Under the pieces are notes generated by a model. The model did not search any database and was not told the DNA's origin. It saw nothing but the letters and a program-made list of their open reading frames with translations. 64,000 nucleotides of DNA from Adiantum capillus-veneris (taxonomy: Eukaryota; Streptophyta; Polypodiopsida; Polypodiales; Pteridaceae): positions 42,689,537 to 42,753,536 of the forward strand of contig CM043966.1 of assembly GCA_014529385.2 (NCBI GenBank), in the 5' to 3' direction. Both the position numbers and the translations under genes were made by a program. This document shows, piece after piece, positions 41,551 through 53,300 of this stretch; the first letter of the stretch is position 1, and every line of letters begins with the position of its first letter.

Positions 41551-41784
41551 ATGCCAATAGAGTCTGTAGAGGCAGCGGTGGAGCGAGATAGATCTAGTGA
41601 GACACAACAGGTGTTGTTAGAGTCTATGCAGACAGAGGTAGAGCAGATCTGCTCCCTAGATACACCTACAAAGATGATAGACATAGAGTTATTTGATATA
41701 CTCATGCTAGAGGCTGATGAGTGGGTTCCAGGACACATAGTTCTGCCTATAGATGAGAGGAACGTAGCCATCCTATGTCTTTGA
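41551..41784 (+). other. Open frame of 77 codons, unassigned
   Basis: The acidic product (ESVEAAVERDRSSETQQVLL, IDIELFDILMLEADEWVPGH) is in the orientation of the copia remnant and may be its integrase-RT linker, which is usually acidic in copia. No catalytic motif. From 41790 to 43190 only decayed + strand fragments are readable (for example KKLMPIQGEEGV near 41945 and LPNHSQTYTTQQ near 42655), with no family match I can defend. Confidence 0.3.
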
Positions 41785-43189
41785 TAACACATCCGTAAGT
41801 GATCAGTAGTCCTGATGATGTAGTGCATGTAGATAGCATCGAGGAGGCTAGTATAGCCACGTTTGTGCAAATTTCATCAGCCTAGCACAATAGCTGAGGA
41901 AACAAAGTAAGGCTCTAATGGAGAACTACGCTTTCATAATGAAGAAATTGATGCCAATTCAGGGAGAAGAGGGAGTGAGGAGCATCAGACTTCTCAACAT
42001 TCAATAAATTCAAGAAGACACCCATTCAAAGAGAGATGAGAGACATTATCATTCCCATGGGTCTCATTATTTAGATGGGAGAGGCAAAACAAAGGTTCAC
42101 ATGGATGTTAGTGATGCTAGTAGACATAGTAGAAGAGCATGATCACACATGAAGGCACATCATCCATGGAAGGAATGCAAGATTTTGAAGAAGAAAAGTA
42201 ATCAGTGGATTTGAGAGATGAGATCCAATAATGGATTGTAGATATGTAAAAGAAATACCTAAGGAATATATGCTATAAGAACTCAAAGTTCTAGAATTCA
42301 TAGCCCTATTGATGATCAAACTTGATGAGTAGATAAAGAATTTTGTTCATGAGATGCTCGCTCTACCACTTACGAAACAAGAGGCCAAAACGTGGAAGAA
42401 GAAGCTACTACCAGCATTAGAACCTAATACACAAGGAGACTATGAAGGAGTTCCAATGACCAAAGAGCAAGCATTTCTCATCCCAGAGATCCAACCTCTA
42501 TGGTGCAAGAAGTGATTTGAAAAGTAGACCAAGGATGAGACAACCTACAGAAATGCTCCCCTGCACTTGCGGATCACCCCAACCTATTGCCCATCCCAAG
42601 ACAACAATCGTGGGAGACCTATGTAGTGTGAAATATCAAGAGGCTACTAGTGTTAAACTACCCAATCATAGCCAAACATACACAACACAACAAGCCCATA
42701 GAGGCTTACATGTCACATACACTCAAGGCTATCATCAAAATGCTGAGAGATGTCTCGGATTTGACATGCCAAATGACTTACAAGATTGCAATAATGATTC
42801 ACTTGCATTGAAGCATTTGATGACATCTATAAAGCAGAACACCCCTGAGAAGTGTTCCTTGAAGGGACAGATGGAATCAGCTGGAACCTGTAGACAAAGG
42901 CTCGCTTGACGAATGTAATTATGGGTATGTATACCAAAATAATGTTCTTGCCCTCATATTATATGCAGACATTTGAGGAGGCTTTCATGATGGGTTCTTG
43001 AGATGGATTCTACCATCCTCAACATGATGATGAAGGATCTACAATCAAGGCACATTGCTTACCAGAGCACGCTATTGAACAACCCACTCAGAGATTTATT
43101 AGTCAAAGAAGACATTATAGCTACGGTGGCAAACTTTAACAAAGTCATCAAGACCTTGGATAAAAGACAATTCGACTACTAAAGGCATC

Positions 43190-44122
43190 CTTGAATGAGG
43201 GAAGGTCTGGCGATGCAGCTGACGAGCACCCTTCTAGTCATACACATTAGCCCAAGCCACATTTTTAATGTAATATATCTTATTTTTTGGGAAGCCTTCT
43301 ATCTAAATGAGCATTTGTAATTTTGATGCAAAAGTTGTGAAACTCTGAGTTGTAACATTTGTTCATGTACTCAAAGCCCAAGTAGCCAGCCGTTGGCCAT
43401 TTTAAAAGCCCTACGTGTAAAGGTGAGAAACCTTAGTTTGAATACACATCATTATCTTGGAAAAAAGGAGAGCTTTTTTTTTATATGACTGTCAAAGCGA
43501 CTACTTTGCTCAAAATTGTAATCCATTTTTCTCATGATTCGATATTCCAAATTTAGTTTCGAGAATTGCATTGTGTTTCTTGTCTCTTGATCTTTTATTT
43601 AAGGTAAGGATTTTAAGTTCTATTGTGGTTTGTAACTATGCATCTGTGAGACATATCTTCAATTTCAAGTGCCTAAAGCACTATTTTTGACATTTTGACC
43701 ATATGAGCATGTTATTAGACCCTTGGGGTGACCTGTTCATGTTGTTATGTTGTAGTTTTGGTGACCTGATACATGATGGATTGTAATTTTGGTACCTTGT
43801 CAGATGGCCACCGAACTTTGTAGATTTGTCCCCTTAGACCTAATATAGCTTCCCTTAGAGTTTTGTGACAATCTGAGTCTGTTTAGTCATCAAAATGGAA
43901 TGGTGATCTAGAGTGATGAGACAAGACATAGGTAGATTTTTTGATCTAGGAGTGGTGGTTATCTTGTTGAGTTGATGTGTTTGCTTATTAGGTTCGCTTC
44001 TTGAGGATTGAAAACCTCAAAGAGTATCTATGCCCCATCTGAGTCACTCCATGAGTATTAACATTGTTCTGTTAGTGCTAGATAACTATGCTACATACGT
44101 CGATCGTGGCGACCCGTTAACA
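43190..44122 (+). repeat. LTR related to the element C LTR, + orientation
   Basis: From about 43450 to 44122 it aligns with the reverse complement of 10566-11230: CATTGTGTTTC, CTTTTATTTAAGG, CTATGCATCTGTGAG, CTCAAAGAGTATC and GTGGCGACCCGTTAACA. It ends in the same TAACA terminus. The 5' third is poorly conserved, and I place its start near a purine run (GAATGAGGGAAGG, 43187-43199) only tentatively. The sequence after 44122 is not a primer site with clear tRNA match. Confidence 0.6.
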
Positions 44123-44359
44123 CTATTGATCCATGTTTCTTTTCACTGTTTGTCTTGTTTATAATCTTTATGGTGGGAATGTGAAGCTCAATTGGTTGCA
44201 CAACTTCGTGCTCATACACCAAGTGAAACGAAGTGAATTACATAGCATCCTTGTAGGTTGTTTAAATGCACATAATAGTCCATCTAGCAAGGCATCCCAT
44301 GGCTTGGGCTTACTCTTCTAATGAATCTTACAATGATTCCATTAGCTTTTCCTAGTAGA

Positions 44360-44700
44360 CCATTAGATTGTGGATTACAACTCAACCCTGAAGAAGAGGC
44401 TGTTGAATGAGCTAGTCAAGCTATATGAAATCAAACAAAGAGGAATGTTGGAGCAAGAAGTACAGTAAACAAAAAGTAAGGGAGTTCAAAAAAGAAGATT
44501 TGGTTTTGTAATATCAGTCAAAATTAGTCCCAAAGAAACCCAATCTGAAGATATCATGGTCAAGACCTTATGAAATAGACAACATTTTCTCTAATGGAAC
44601 AGTCAAACTAAAGAATTTGTTTGGGTTGATGTTTCCTAGGCTCTATAATGGATTAAAAATTAAGTTGCTACTTCCATTCAAGTAGAATCTCCAATATAAG
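44360..44700 (+). pseudogene. Gypsy integrase C-terminus fragment
   Basis: Reading the + strand with frame changes gives FKKEDLVL, QSKLVPKKPNLKISWSRPYEI, IFSNGTVKLKNLFG and RLYNGLKIKLLLPF. This is the K-x-G-D-L-V-L ... G-P-Y-x-I ... V-N-G-x-R-L-K pattern of gypsy integrase C-terminal domains. Stops interrupt it. No core domain precedes it, because the LTR at 43.2-44.1 kb lies directly upstream. Confidence 0.65.
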
Positions 44701-45169
44701 CACCTAAGGTGAAATCCCTCCATTGGATTTACTTTTTGTCAGACGTGAAGTGGTCAGAGTCAATAAGCATATTCAACCAAAGAATGTATGAAGGTTGCCA
44801 GAGTCTAATCTTAGGTACCATATGATTAGATGGGGTCTAAAGTCAATAACAGTCACTAGAAGGAAATTAAATCAAGAATCTTTTTGGGTATCCCACCAGT
44901 AATCATTGTAAGGAGAAGCCAATGCATGAGTGCCACATCAATAACGACTATTATCTTCCCAAGGTGAAGAAAGAGTGGAGAATTCATGGCTTAAATTAGA
45001 ATCATTATGCAGAGTGCACAACCCTGCAACCATTCCTTCACCTCCTATGCCCATAGAGCCTTTTGCAATAGAGCTTCCTGCTTCAACACCTTCGCCTCCA
45101 ACTAGTGCATGCACACAGAAATAGGGAAGAACGATGCTATTTCTTCCAAGGCAATGCAAGTAGTCTTAG

Positions 45170-46280
45170 ATGAACAAAAACAGGCCATCAAGGAGCTTAA
45201 GCAGGTTTAGTAGAAGACCAACCACAAACCTTAGTCTCTTACCATCCCATAGGAAAATATGTTTTCTAGGATAGAGAGAGAGTTACTCCAAAAGTGGGGC
45301 ATGGAAATCATTCTAGAAGCAGCAAAACTACCCATCAATCTAACTATCATCAAAGAAGTAGTAGAGAGACCTTTGATGCTAGCACAACCATAATAGTGGT
45401 TAATGGTTGAAAAACATGCAGTTAAGTGCTACCAAAACCTCACACATTTTCATATTTCCATTTGACCAGAAGGTGCAAGCAACCCATAATGCTGACACCA
45501 TCAGCACCTTTTTTTAATGAAACACCTTGATCTAAGAACAAGAGAAAGTCAAGAGGATAGGGTATTCCAGTATTTGTATTCAAATAGAGAGCAGCATACA
45601 TGTCTGCAACTAAGTTCATTAGCTTCAAGAAAAATTCAAAATATGTCTCGAAAAATATCTTAATCATGTTACTATCAGAACCATCAATAAAAAGATGCCG
45701 ATCAATCTGAGAAAAATTTATACAATAATGTGGTTTAAAAAAATGCCAAAGTTTAAACCCAAAATCTATTCAAGGCTTGGTACATTTGGAAATACTTCTA
45801 TTGGGTTACTTGCATACTTGAGCATATCAATGTCAAAAATGTGTTGTTGAGACTTAGTGGGACAGAAGCCCAAAAAGGCCAAACTGCAGCTTTGGAAGGC
45901 TAGATAGAGCAAACTGCTTTGGTCACTCAAGGGACCAAGAAGCATGATCTGGATAAAATCCTAGCGCAGGAACATCAAAAATTACTGCAAAGGACTAAAA
46001 AATAGCAAAGGATTTCTTGGATCAATCGGGTGCCAGAGTGAAGGAACTAGAAGGCACATCTGGGGAAAAGAAGTCTAAATCAAAAACTATAGAAGCACCT
46101 AGTACTTCTACAACTACATCAATTTTTCTGTCAGATACAATCCTAGAAACTTTCATAGATCTATAAAAAATACCAAATCAGACATATGAGCAAGCACGAA
46201 CTTCAAAACAGGCAATTGATGTCACCAGCCAAGGCAGAATGGGCACCATTACCCCTCGTACAAAGAAATGTAGATAATCT
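45170..46280 (+). pseudogene. Decayed hydrophilic/helical 3' frame following the integrase tail
   Basis: Pieces such as FSRIERELLQKWGMEIILEA (about 45259), AQKGQTAALEG (about 45869), ARVKELEGTSGEKKSKSK (about 46031) and EAPSTSTTTS indicate a helical, Lys/Glu-rich protein ending in a Ser/Thr tail. By position (after integrase) it matches the extra 3' frame of element D in style, but I see no alignable motif. 44700-45170 also contains no clear gene. Confidence 0.4.
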
Positions 46281-46319
46281 TTACACAAGAATAGGTTAGT
46301 TGGGAACCTCATCATTAAC

Positions 46320-46800
46320 ACATCAAGGAAAATGGTAGTCCCCTACAATCTCTCAGTGGTTAGATGTGATCCATGTCTGGAACCCAAATCACTCAAAACT
46401 TGTAGGGATGTATCTAGGCATGTTGCTTAAGCATTTGGTGACCAAATTTTGAGGTTTTGTAAAATTTTCCTTCTTCTAGGTCAAAATGACCATTTGCAAA
46501 CTGATTTCTAGAGAGAATTTGGGGTTTTTAGGTCTAATGGTGTCCATTTTCTACCAAATTTGAGGGTTAAATTTTCCAAGCCCTGATCTAACTATGGGCA
46601 ACTCTTGGTCCCATTTTGACTATTAGGGAACATGGATCACGATCCATGTTTGAGTAGCTTTTTCTATTGTTTTGGTAGAAGCACTTAGGCACTATCCTTG
46701 GCATGCTACAAGAGAAATCTTTTTTATTTTGGAGATTGGGAAACATGGATTGCGATCCATGTTCCACCATCAAAATTGATTGTGATGACATGGCCTAGAA
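46320..46800. promoter_or_regulatory. Cluster of ACATGGATCGCGATCCATGT-type palindromes
   Basis: Copies at 46630-46649 (one central mismatch) and 46743-46762 (ACATGGATTGCGATCCATGT), plus a half-site near 46367-46376, repeat the palindrome family of element C's leader. Spacings between centres are about 272 and 113 bp, close to the 284/124 and 270 bp seen at 17.4-18.05 kb. The segment is therefore a second copy of that leader type, beside an LTR-like promoter region. Confidence 0.75.
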
Positions 46801-46864
46801 GCCCTTGGCTTCTTGAGTACCTTGACCAATTTTTTTTGAATTGGGAGTACTCTCACCCCCTCTG

Positions 46865-47180
<316 letters not shown>

Positions 47181-47623
47181 ACTCTAACAAAATGCAAATG
47201 AGGCCTATTTTGTCTATTTTCCCTATATGTAACTGACTTACCTAGAATCTCAAGTGACTCTTACCTTCCTTGCCATGATTGTTCATGGTATATCACCTGC
47301 AGCTCAAATGGCTCCTCATTTGGACATATGGTCGCCGATTTCCCTTGATTCTGCAAATTTGAGTTGTCATAAATTGGCCCCAAGTTTGATTTGTACCAAA
47401 TCTTTCCAAACTCAACATGCTTGAAGCTCTTGCTTTGTTGATCTAACACCTGCTTTTAAAACTTGATTTCGGCTTTGTTGGGTAATTTTAATGATTTTTT
47501 ATCCTTATTAACTAAAAATAAGAAAAAAATATTATTCGGCCAAAAATTAGCCAAAATTATTTATCATACTCATATATACAAACTCTCACTGTAGGCATCA
47601 TGACTATCAATATTTTGTATTTT

Positions 47624-47731
47624 GGCTCATTATTATGCCTAATAAGAGATAAAAACCAGATAAAATTTTGTAATTGTGGCTCACTATTATGCCTAATAAG
47701 AGATAAAAACCAGATAAATTTTGTTCATCTT
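47624..47731. repeat. Two 54-bp direct repeats
   Basis: Units starting GGCTCATTATTATGCCTAAT (47624) and GGCTCACTATTATGCCTAAT (47678) share AAGAGATAAAAACCAGATAA. They lie in the AT-rich spacer of element E, left of the LINE. Confidence 0.9.
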
Positions 47732-47849
47732 GTAGCTCATCATCCTGCAATAGGCTGCTACTTCCCCTCCCCAAACTCCAATGTCTTGGACGAAGGGTTG
47801 TGCACTGTGCATGGGTGATAACTCAGTGTCTATGCAAGGCCATGTAATG

Positions 47850-48050
47850 TGGCCCTATTATGCCAATGGAAGATATGCATGGGTAACGATATGCAAGGTA
47901 TGGGTGCTAAATGGATTGTTCAATGGCCGTATTATGCCAGTGGAAGATGTGCATGGGTAACTATATGCAAGGTGTGGGTGCTCAATGGATTGTTCAGTGG
48001 CCCTATTATGCCAATGGAAGATATGCATGGGTAATAATATGCAAGGTGTA
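47850..48050. repeat. Three 74-bp tandem repeats next to the LINE insertion
   Basis: Units begin TGGCCCTATTATGCCAATGG at 47850, a one-base variant at 47924, and again at 47998, an exact 74-bp period; the last is cut short at about 48050 where the LINE begins. The text is related to 27810-27900 in element D. Either the repeats pre-date the LINE or the LINE target lies in the third unit. Confidence 0.9.
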
Positions 48051-48059
48051 ACTGGCTCG

Positions 48060-48469
48060 CTACTGCTGCTCGCCCCACCCTTGCTGTGCCATCGCTAACC
48101 TCTCCCCCCCCCCCACCCGCTGCCCCTACACTGCCCCCACGTCCCCATCAGCCCCTGCGCGCTGCCCCACAGCCAGCCCGCTGCCCCCCCCCCCCGTTTT
48201 CGCGCTGCCCCAAAGGCTGCCCGCTGCCCTCCTCTCGCTTTGCCGTCTTCACCCCATCCCCCCCCTCGCTGCCGCTTGTGCACCTGCACATTACCCGGCT
48301 GCCCACATCGCCCTCGCAGTCCCCCCATCCCCCCCCCCCGCCTGTCCTCATCGCTCCCGAAGGTCTTCTGCACCTGACTCGGCAGCACTTTTTCTTCCGA
48401 CAAGTGCTTGGCGTACTCGTTTGCAGATTTTCTTCACCGACCGCTTCTTCAAATCAGCAGTAGACACAG
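48060..48469 (+). promoter_or_regulatory. 5' region of the LINE
   Basis: It is extremely C-rich with several runs of 8-12 C (for example 48104-48114, 48185-48196, 48328-48339). LINE internal promoters lie in such 5' regions, but no specific site can be named. The Pro-rich open frame over it (48086-48463) and the Gly-rich one opposite are base-composition artefacts in my view. Confidence 0.5.
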
Positions 48470-50349
48470 ATGGAGGCTCCAGCTCCACCACAGAGGGACT
48501 CGCCTGAAGCCCCCTTGCTCGGCCCCGCTGAGCCCACCATTCCACTTGCTCTTTCGCCGATAGAGCAAGCGAGCCGTGCCACAGAGGTAGAACGCTTGCA
48601 GGCGACTTCTGTCATCTGCAAGGTTCTCGGCACCCGTCCTAGCAGAGGAGAGCTGCGAGACCTTCTCCAGACCCGCCTTCTCGCAGAGGTGGGCAAGATC
48701 TTGGATGTCCAGATTCTCGAATGGGGGTACTACCAGATTGAGTTCGAGACTTCCGAGATGGCCTCCAAGGTCATAGCTATGAGTCCACTGGCCATCCGAG
48801 CATCACGTGCCCACTTTTGACAGTGGCGACATGGTTTTGACCCGACTTCGGATGTGCTAGTAGAGGAGGCAGACAACCCCATCTCAGTCTACTTTCCGGG
48901 TTTACGGAGGGAGTACCTTCCACTTCTCTCCAGGATTGGCTCCGCCATCGGGACTGTCCTGGAGACACCTCGTACGGCAGCATCAGTAGCTGCCAAGGGG
49001 CTGGCATCCCTTCAGTTCGAGTTTTGGTCAGAGATACTCACACGCTCCCGAAGGTCATCCTTCTACCTCGGGTGAGTGGGGGTTGGTTTAGACAGAGTGT
49101 GGAGTACTCTGGTCTCCTAAACCAGTGCTTCATTTGCAGACAGATGGCGAAGGCCTGTCCATGTAGGAGACCACGACCCGCACCTCAGCCTCAGCCCCAG
49201 CCTGCCAAGGCTGGGCCGCAGCCACAGCCAGTGACACAGCGCACAGACTCAGAGCCACCCTCCGAGCCTGGGGCTCCAACGGAGGAGGAGTGGCAACAGG
49301 CCCGTGGCCGTCGACGCTAGGGACCACAGCGACAGCCTGGCACTCAGAGTGGCCCTCAGGTGCCTACTCAGCAGCAGTGGGTTCCCACGGGGAACCGCTT
49401 TGGTCCTCTTGAGCAGGAGGAGCCCCCTACGCCAGCCTCCACCTCCGCTTCACCCTCGCTAGCCGCTCCGCCTTCCGATTTCCCCTCCTCCTCCTCATCC
49501 CCTCCCCCGCCCTCTGCTCCCGCCCACTCCCCACCTTGCCCCCCTGTCTCTGTCGCCCCACCCCGCTTCTCTTCTCCTCCGCCCCCCCCTCCTCCTGCTT
49601 CAGTACCACAGTCGACTCAGGAGACTGGTCCCTCGCCAGTGGCTAGGAGATCTCTTGGCAGCGCCTTTGCCACGAGTCGCCTAGCGAGAGAGGGTCAGCC
49701 CTTCTTGCGGCCCCCTCTGCAAATTCAGAAATCTTCCCTTGCAGCTATCCCTCGTGGTCTGACGAGCATTGACCTCCGACGCCGCTGGGATTTCTTCGAT
49801 TACGGGTTCACTCGCTTTCTCAGCGATTCCACAGCAGACCACGAGGCAGCCTGCTTCAGGGTCCACACTTTGTTCCTCGCCGCTAGGGGGACAGAGGCCT
49901 TGGACTCAGCAGTTGGTTTCTCCTTCCCCCTCTGTGGTAGGACTGAGACAGAGTGGTCCCTCGACTCAGTGGTGGGATGGTTGCAAACACAGGTTCTCTA
50001 GTTCTCTCACCACATGGGAGAACTTGGCGTTACAGATTTGCTGCAGACTTTGTGGCCACTGGCCAAGTTTGCGGTGACACCCCCAGACTCAGCAGGATGT
50101 AGACACATTGTGGTGTACTTTTTTGCTGATACACAGTGTTTACCTTGCTATGTATACATTCATGAGGACTCCTGGACAGAGGAGGTTGTTTTACGCACGG
50201 CTCGCTCTGCTTGGGCTTGGACCAGGCACTCACTGCAGCCTCGCCTATCTAGAGGACGCTCGGATGCGGATTACTCCCCATCCAAGCCAGCCTCAAAGAT
50301 AGCCCATCTTGCTGTTGCGGCAACATCTATTCTCTCTCACTCCCCATGA
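48470..50349 (+). pseudogene. ORF1: LINE ORF1: DUF4283-like RNA-binding protein
   Basis: Starts at ATG 48470 (MEAPAPPQRDSPEAPLLG). VICKVLGTRPSRGELRDLLQ and YYQIEFETSEMASKVIAMSP, then NPISVYFPGLRREYLPLL and IGSAIGTVLETPRTAASVAA, match the plant LINE DUF4283 domain. SGLLNQCFICRQMAKACPC (about 49108-49164) is a degenerate zinc knuckle. The C-terminal half is Pro/Ser-rich with a folded end (RRRWDFFDYGFTRFL). One stop (about 48818), one shift (about 49050) and two later stops (49318, 49999) break it. It ends TGA at 50347-50349, overlapping the ORF2 ATG. Confidence 0.85.
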
Positions 50350-53300
50350 GGATCGTCTCGTGGAACGTGCATGGACTAGGTGGGCCCCAGTTTCAGCGAC
50401 AGCGGGGCCGATTGCGTCAGGAGCTTCAGCGTTGCCTTGTGGGAGGAGAGATTGATCTCCTTATGCTTCAGGAGCACCATTTGTCTGAGAGCCGCATTCG
50501 GCGATGTGGTTAGATTTTGCGTGGACGTTATGTTACCTTTTGGTCAGCTGCTTTTGGACCTGGAGGCATCCAGGGTGGGGTATGTATGACTATTGCGGAC
50601 TCATTGCAGCAGGCCATTGTGGGCAGAGGGATTATTGTGCCAGGCAGGGCTCAGTGGATTACTATGCAGGTTCAGGGTGGCCTTGTGGGTTTCCTGAAAA
50701 TCTATGCGCCCAATGTGGCGAGTGCTCGTGCAGAGTTTTGGTCATAGATTGTTGAGTCTTTGCCACAGGTTGACCAGTGGTGTGTAGGAGGGGACTTCAA
50801 CATGTTGGAGGACCCTTCTGACAGGATCGGAGGCAGCCATGCTACTGTGCATGGAGTCGAGTTAGCAGCTTGGGAGAGGTTGTGTATGACTTTGAGGGTC
50901 TCAGATACATGGCAGCATTCTGGCTTTGTGAGGCCTCCAGAGAGTCTTGCCTTCTCTAGATCGGACCGTAGAGTGGGAGGAGTGAATCTATCGCGCATAG
51001 ATCGCTTCTACACTAGTGACCACTTCACTGACTTGGGGGGATCAGTGGGCATCCTGGCAGGGACATCCTTCTCGGACCGTGCACCAGTGATCCTCACAGT
51101 GGCAGACAGGCAGAGGAGTGGGAGGACGATGCTTCGCATCGCAGAGCGGGTCTTGTTGGACTCAGCACTCAGAGAGAGGGTCGAGGCTCTGGACAGAGGG
51201 CATGGCTCCACCTGCAGACAGAGTGGCCTCAGGCCTAGCTCAGCTTAGCCACTTTTTTCTCCAGGAGTCTCTGGCTCGACGGGCTGCAGCGAGAGAGGAG
51301 GAGCAGCGTCTCAGACGAGGCATTGCTTCACTACAGAGGATGCAGGAGTAGCATCCAGACAATCCATGGTTGGAGGAGCAGTTACAACAGGCTCGACAGG
51401 AGCTTGCTTGCACAGAGGAGAGGCGCCATGAGTTTGCCTTTCACCGACAGGCATCTCAGTGGACTCAGGTGGGTGACAGAGTGACAGGTGCTTTTTTTGA
51501 GACAGTGGGACCTCAGCACTCGCATGCCAAGGTCAACGAGTTGAGGAGACCCGATGGGTCAGTTGTTTGTGAGCCCGAGGATATGCGTGCAGTTGCTACT
51601 GACTATTACCGTGAGTTACTGTCGGCTGAGCCCCAGGCAGGAGCCCCAGGCAGAGAGACAGGATGCATGCAAGGAGCAGGTTTGGGCACAGATGCCTTGT
51701 CTTGTGACTGAGGAGATGCGCCAGAGGCTAGAGATACCTCTTCAGCTTGAGGATCTGGACACGGCTCTTAGGGCCCTCCCTCGTGGTAGCTGTCGAGGTG
51801 AGGATGGGCTGACTCCTAGCTTCTTCTTGGAGTACTGGGACCTGCTTGGCCCAGATCTTTGTAGTGCCTTTCAGTACATTCTGCACACAGGAGTGATGCC
51901 GGATAGCATGAGTGAGGGCCTGATTTACCTCATTCCAAAGCAGGGTGGCTCCTTGGATGAGATTCGACAGTGGCGCCCCATCACCATTCTCAACTCAGCC
52001 TACAAAATTCTTGCCAAGGCTCTGAGTTTGAGGATTCAGCCACTTTTGGAGAGCCTTATACATGGGACTCAGACAGGTTTTCTCAAGGAACGCAGTATCC
52101 TTGACAACATCTTCACTTTCTGGGAGGCTTATTCCCTTGCACGACTCCGTGGGGAGGACCTTGTGATTCTTCTTCTCGATTTTGAGAAGGCATACGACAG
52201 AGTTGACTAGGACTTTTAGAGGGCACGCTACGCAAGATGGGCTTCTCAGATGCTTCGATCAGAGGGGTGTCAGCTTTGTACAGACAGGCTCACAGTCAGG
52301 TGCTTTTGGCAGGAGGTAGAGGTGAGCGCTTCATGCTCACACGATCGGTCTGACAGGGTTGTCCTCTTGCCCCCTTTCTCTTTTTGTTCTATGCGGAGGC
52401 GATGAGCAGATTTTTGGTGTCACAGCAGGTTGGTCTAAGGGGCTTAGCACTCCCTATACGGGGAGACGAGCTTTTAGACGCTGAGTTTGCCGACGACTCA
52501 GCCTTGTACTTAGAGGGCTAGGAGGCCAATTTACACAGATGTGAGCAGGCTTTGGAGACCTTCTGCTATGCATCGGGCACACTGATCAAATGGAGAAAGA
52601 CAATGGCTTTCTCGGTTGGCAGTGCTCCTGTGCCAGATTGGATGCCAAGAGAGGGTTTCAGGTGGATTCCTCCAGGGACTGCAGTTCGGTACTTGGGTTG
52701 TCAGGTTGTTTTGGACTTGTCCCCCGAGCAGCAGATTGCCCCTCTTCTCCTATCCATCAGGAGAAAGTTGTTACATTGGAGCTTAGCACGACTTTCGCTG
52801 GCTGGTAGAGCAGTAGTTGCCAACCAGGTGTTGTTGGCGACTATGTGGTACATCACTTCTTGCTAGATCTTCTCGAGTTCTTGTATCAGCCAGGTAGAGA
52901 GGCTGATCACGAACTTCCTTTGGTCAGGTCGTGACACTCAGATTGCCCGAGCCAAGGTGGCTTGGTCGGTCATCACACTTCCTTGTTCTCAGGGAGGGCT
53001 TGGGATCATTGATCCAGCACAGCAGAGCAGAGCCCTTCTTGGGAAGTTCGTCGTCAGAGGACTTCTTCCAGGCGAGGAGCCCTGGAAGGAGTTCTTGCTG
53101 CAGAGGCTTCGTGCCAGGGTGCCTCAGTCAGGAGGCCCTTGGCAACCTTCGACCAGATGGATCTTTACAGAGTTGCGTCGAGTTGGTTTGAGCAGGAGAC
53201 TGGAGGACCGATTTGCGGTGAGTTTGCTTCGATCTTGGGATCTCTTACGGCGTGGCCTGGAGCAGAGACAGTCGACGTGCACGAAGGAGCGCCTACGGCA

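Noticed and set aside
41520-41870. 116-codon minus-strand frame
   Set aside because: Overlaps a + strand acidic frame in line with the copia remnant. No motif on either strand, so no function is claimed.
44107-44124. TGGCGACCCGTTAACACT as a primer binding site after an LTR
   Set aside because: It resembles a tRNA-Arg site at first, but the same words occur at the end of the element C LTR before non-element DNA, and TAACA pairs with the LTR start TGTTA. It is the LTR terminus itself.
48086-48463. Proline-rich 125-codon frame and glycine-rich minus frames at the LINE 5' end
   Set aside because: C-rich composition removes stops in all frames. The recognisable ORF1 starts at 48470 with a different character.
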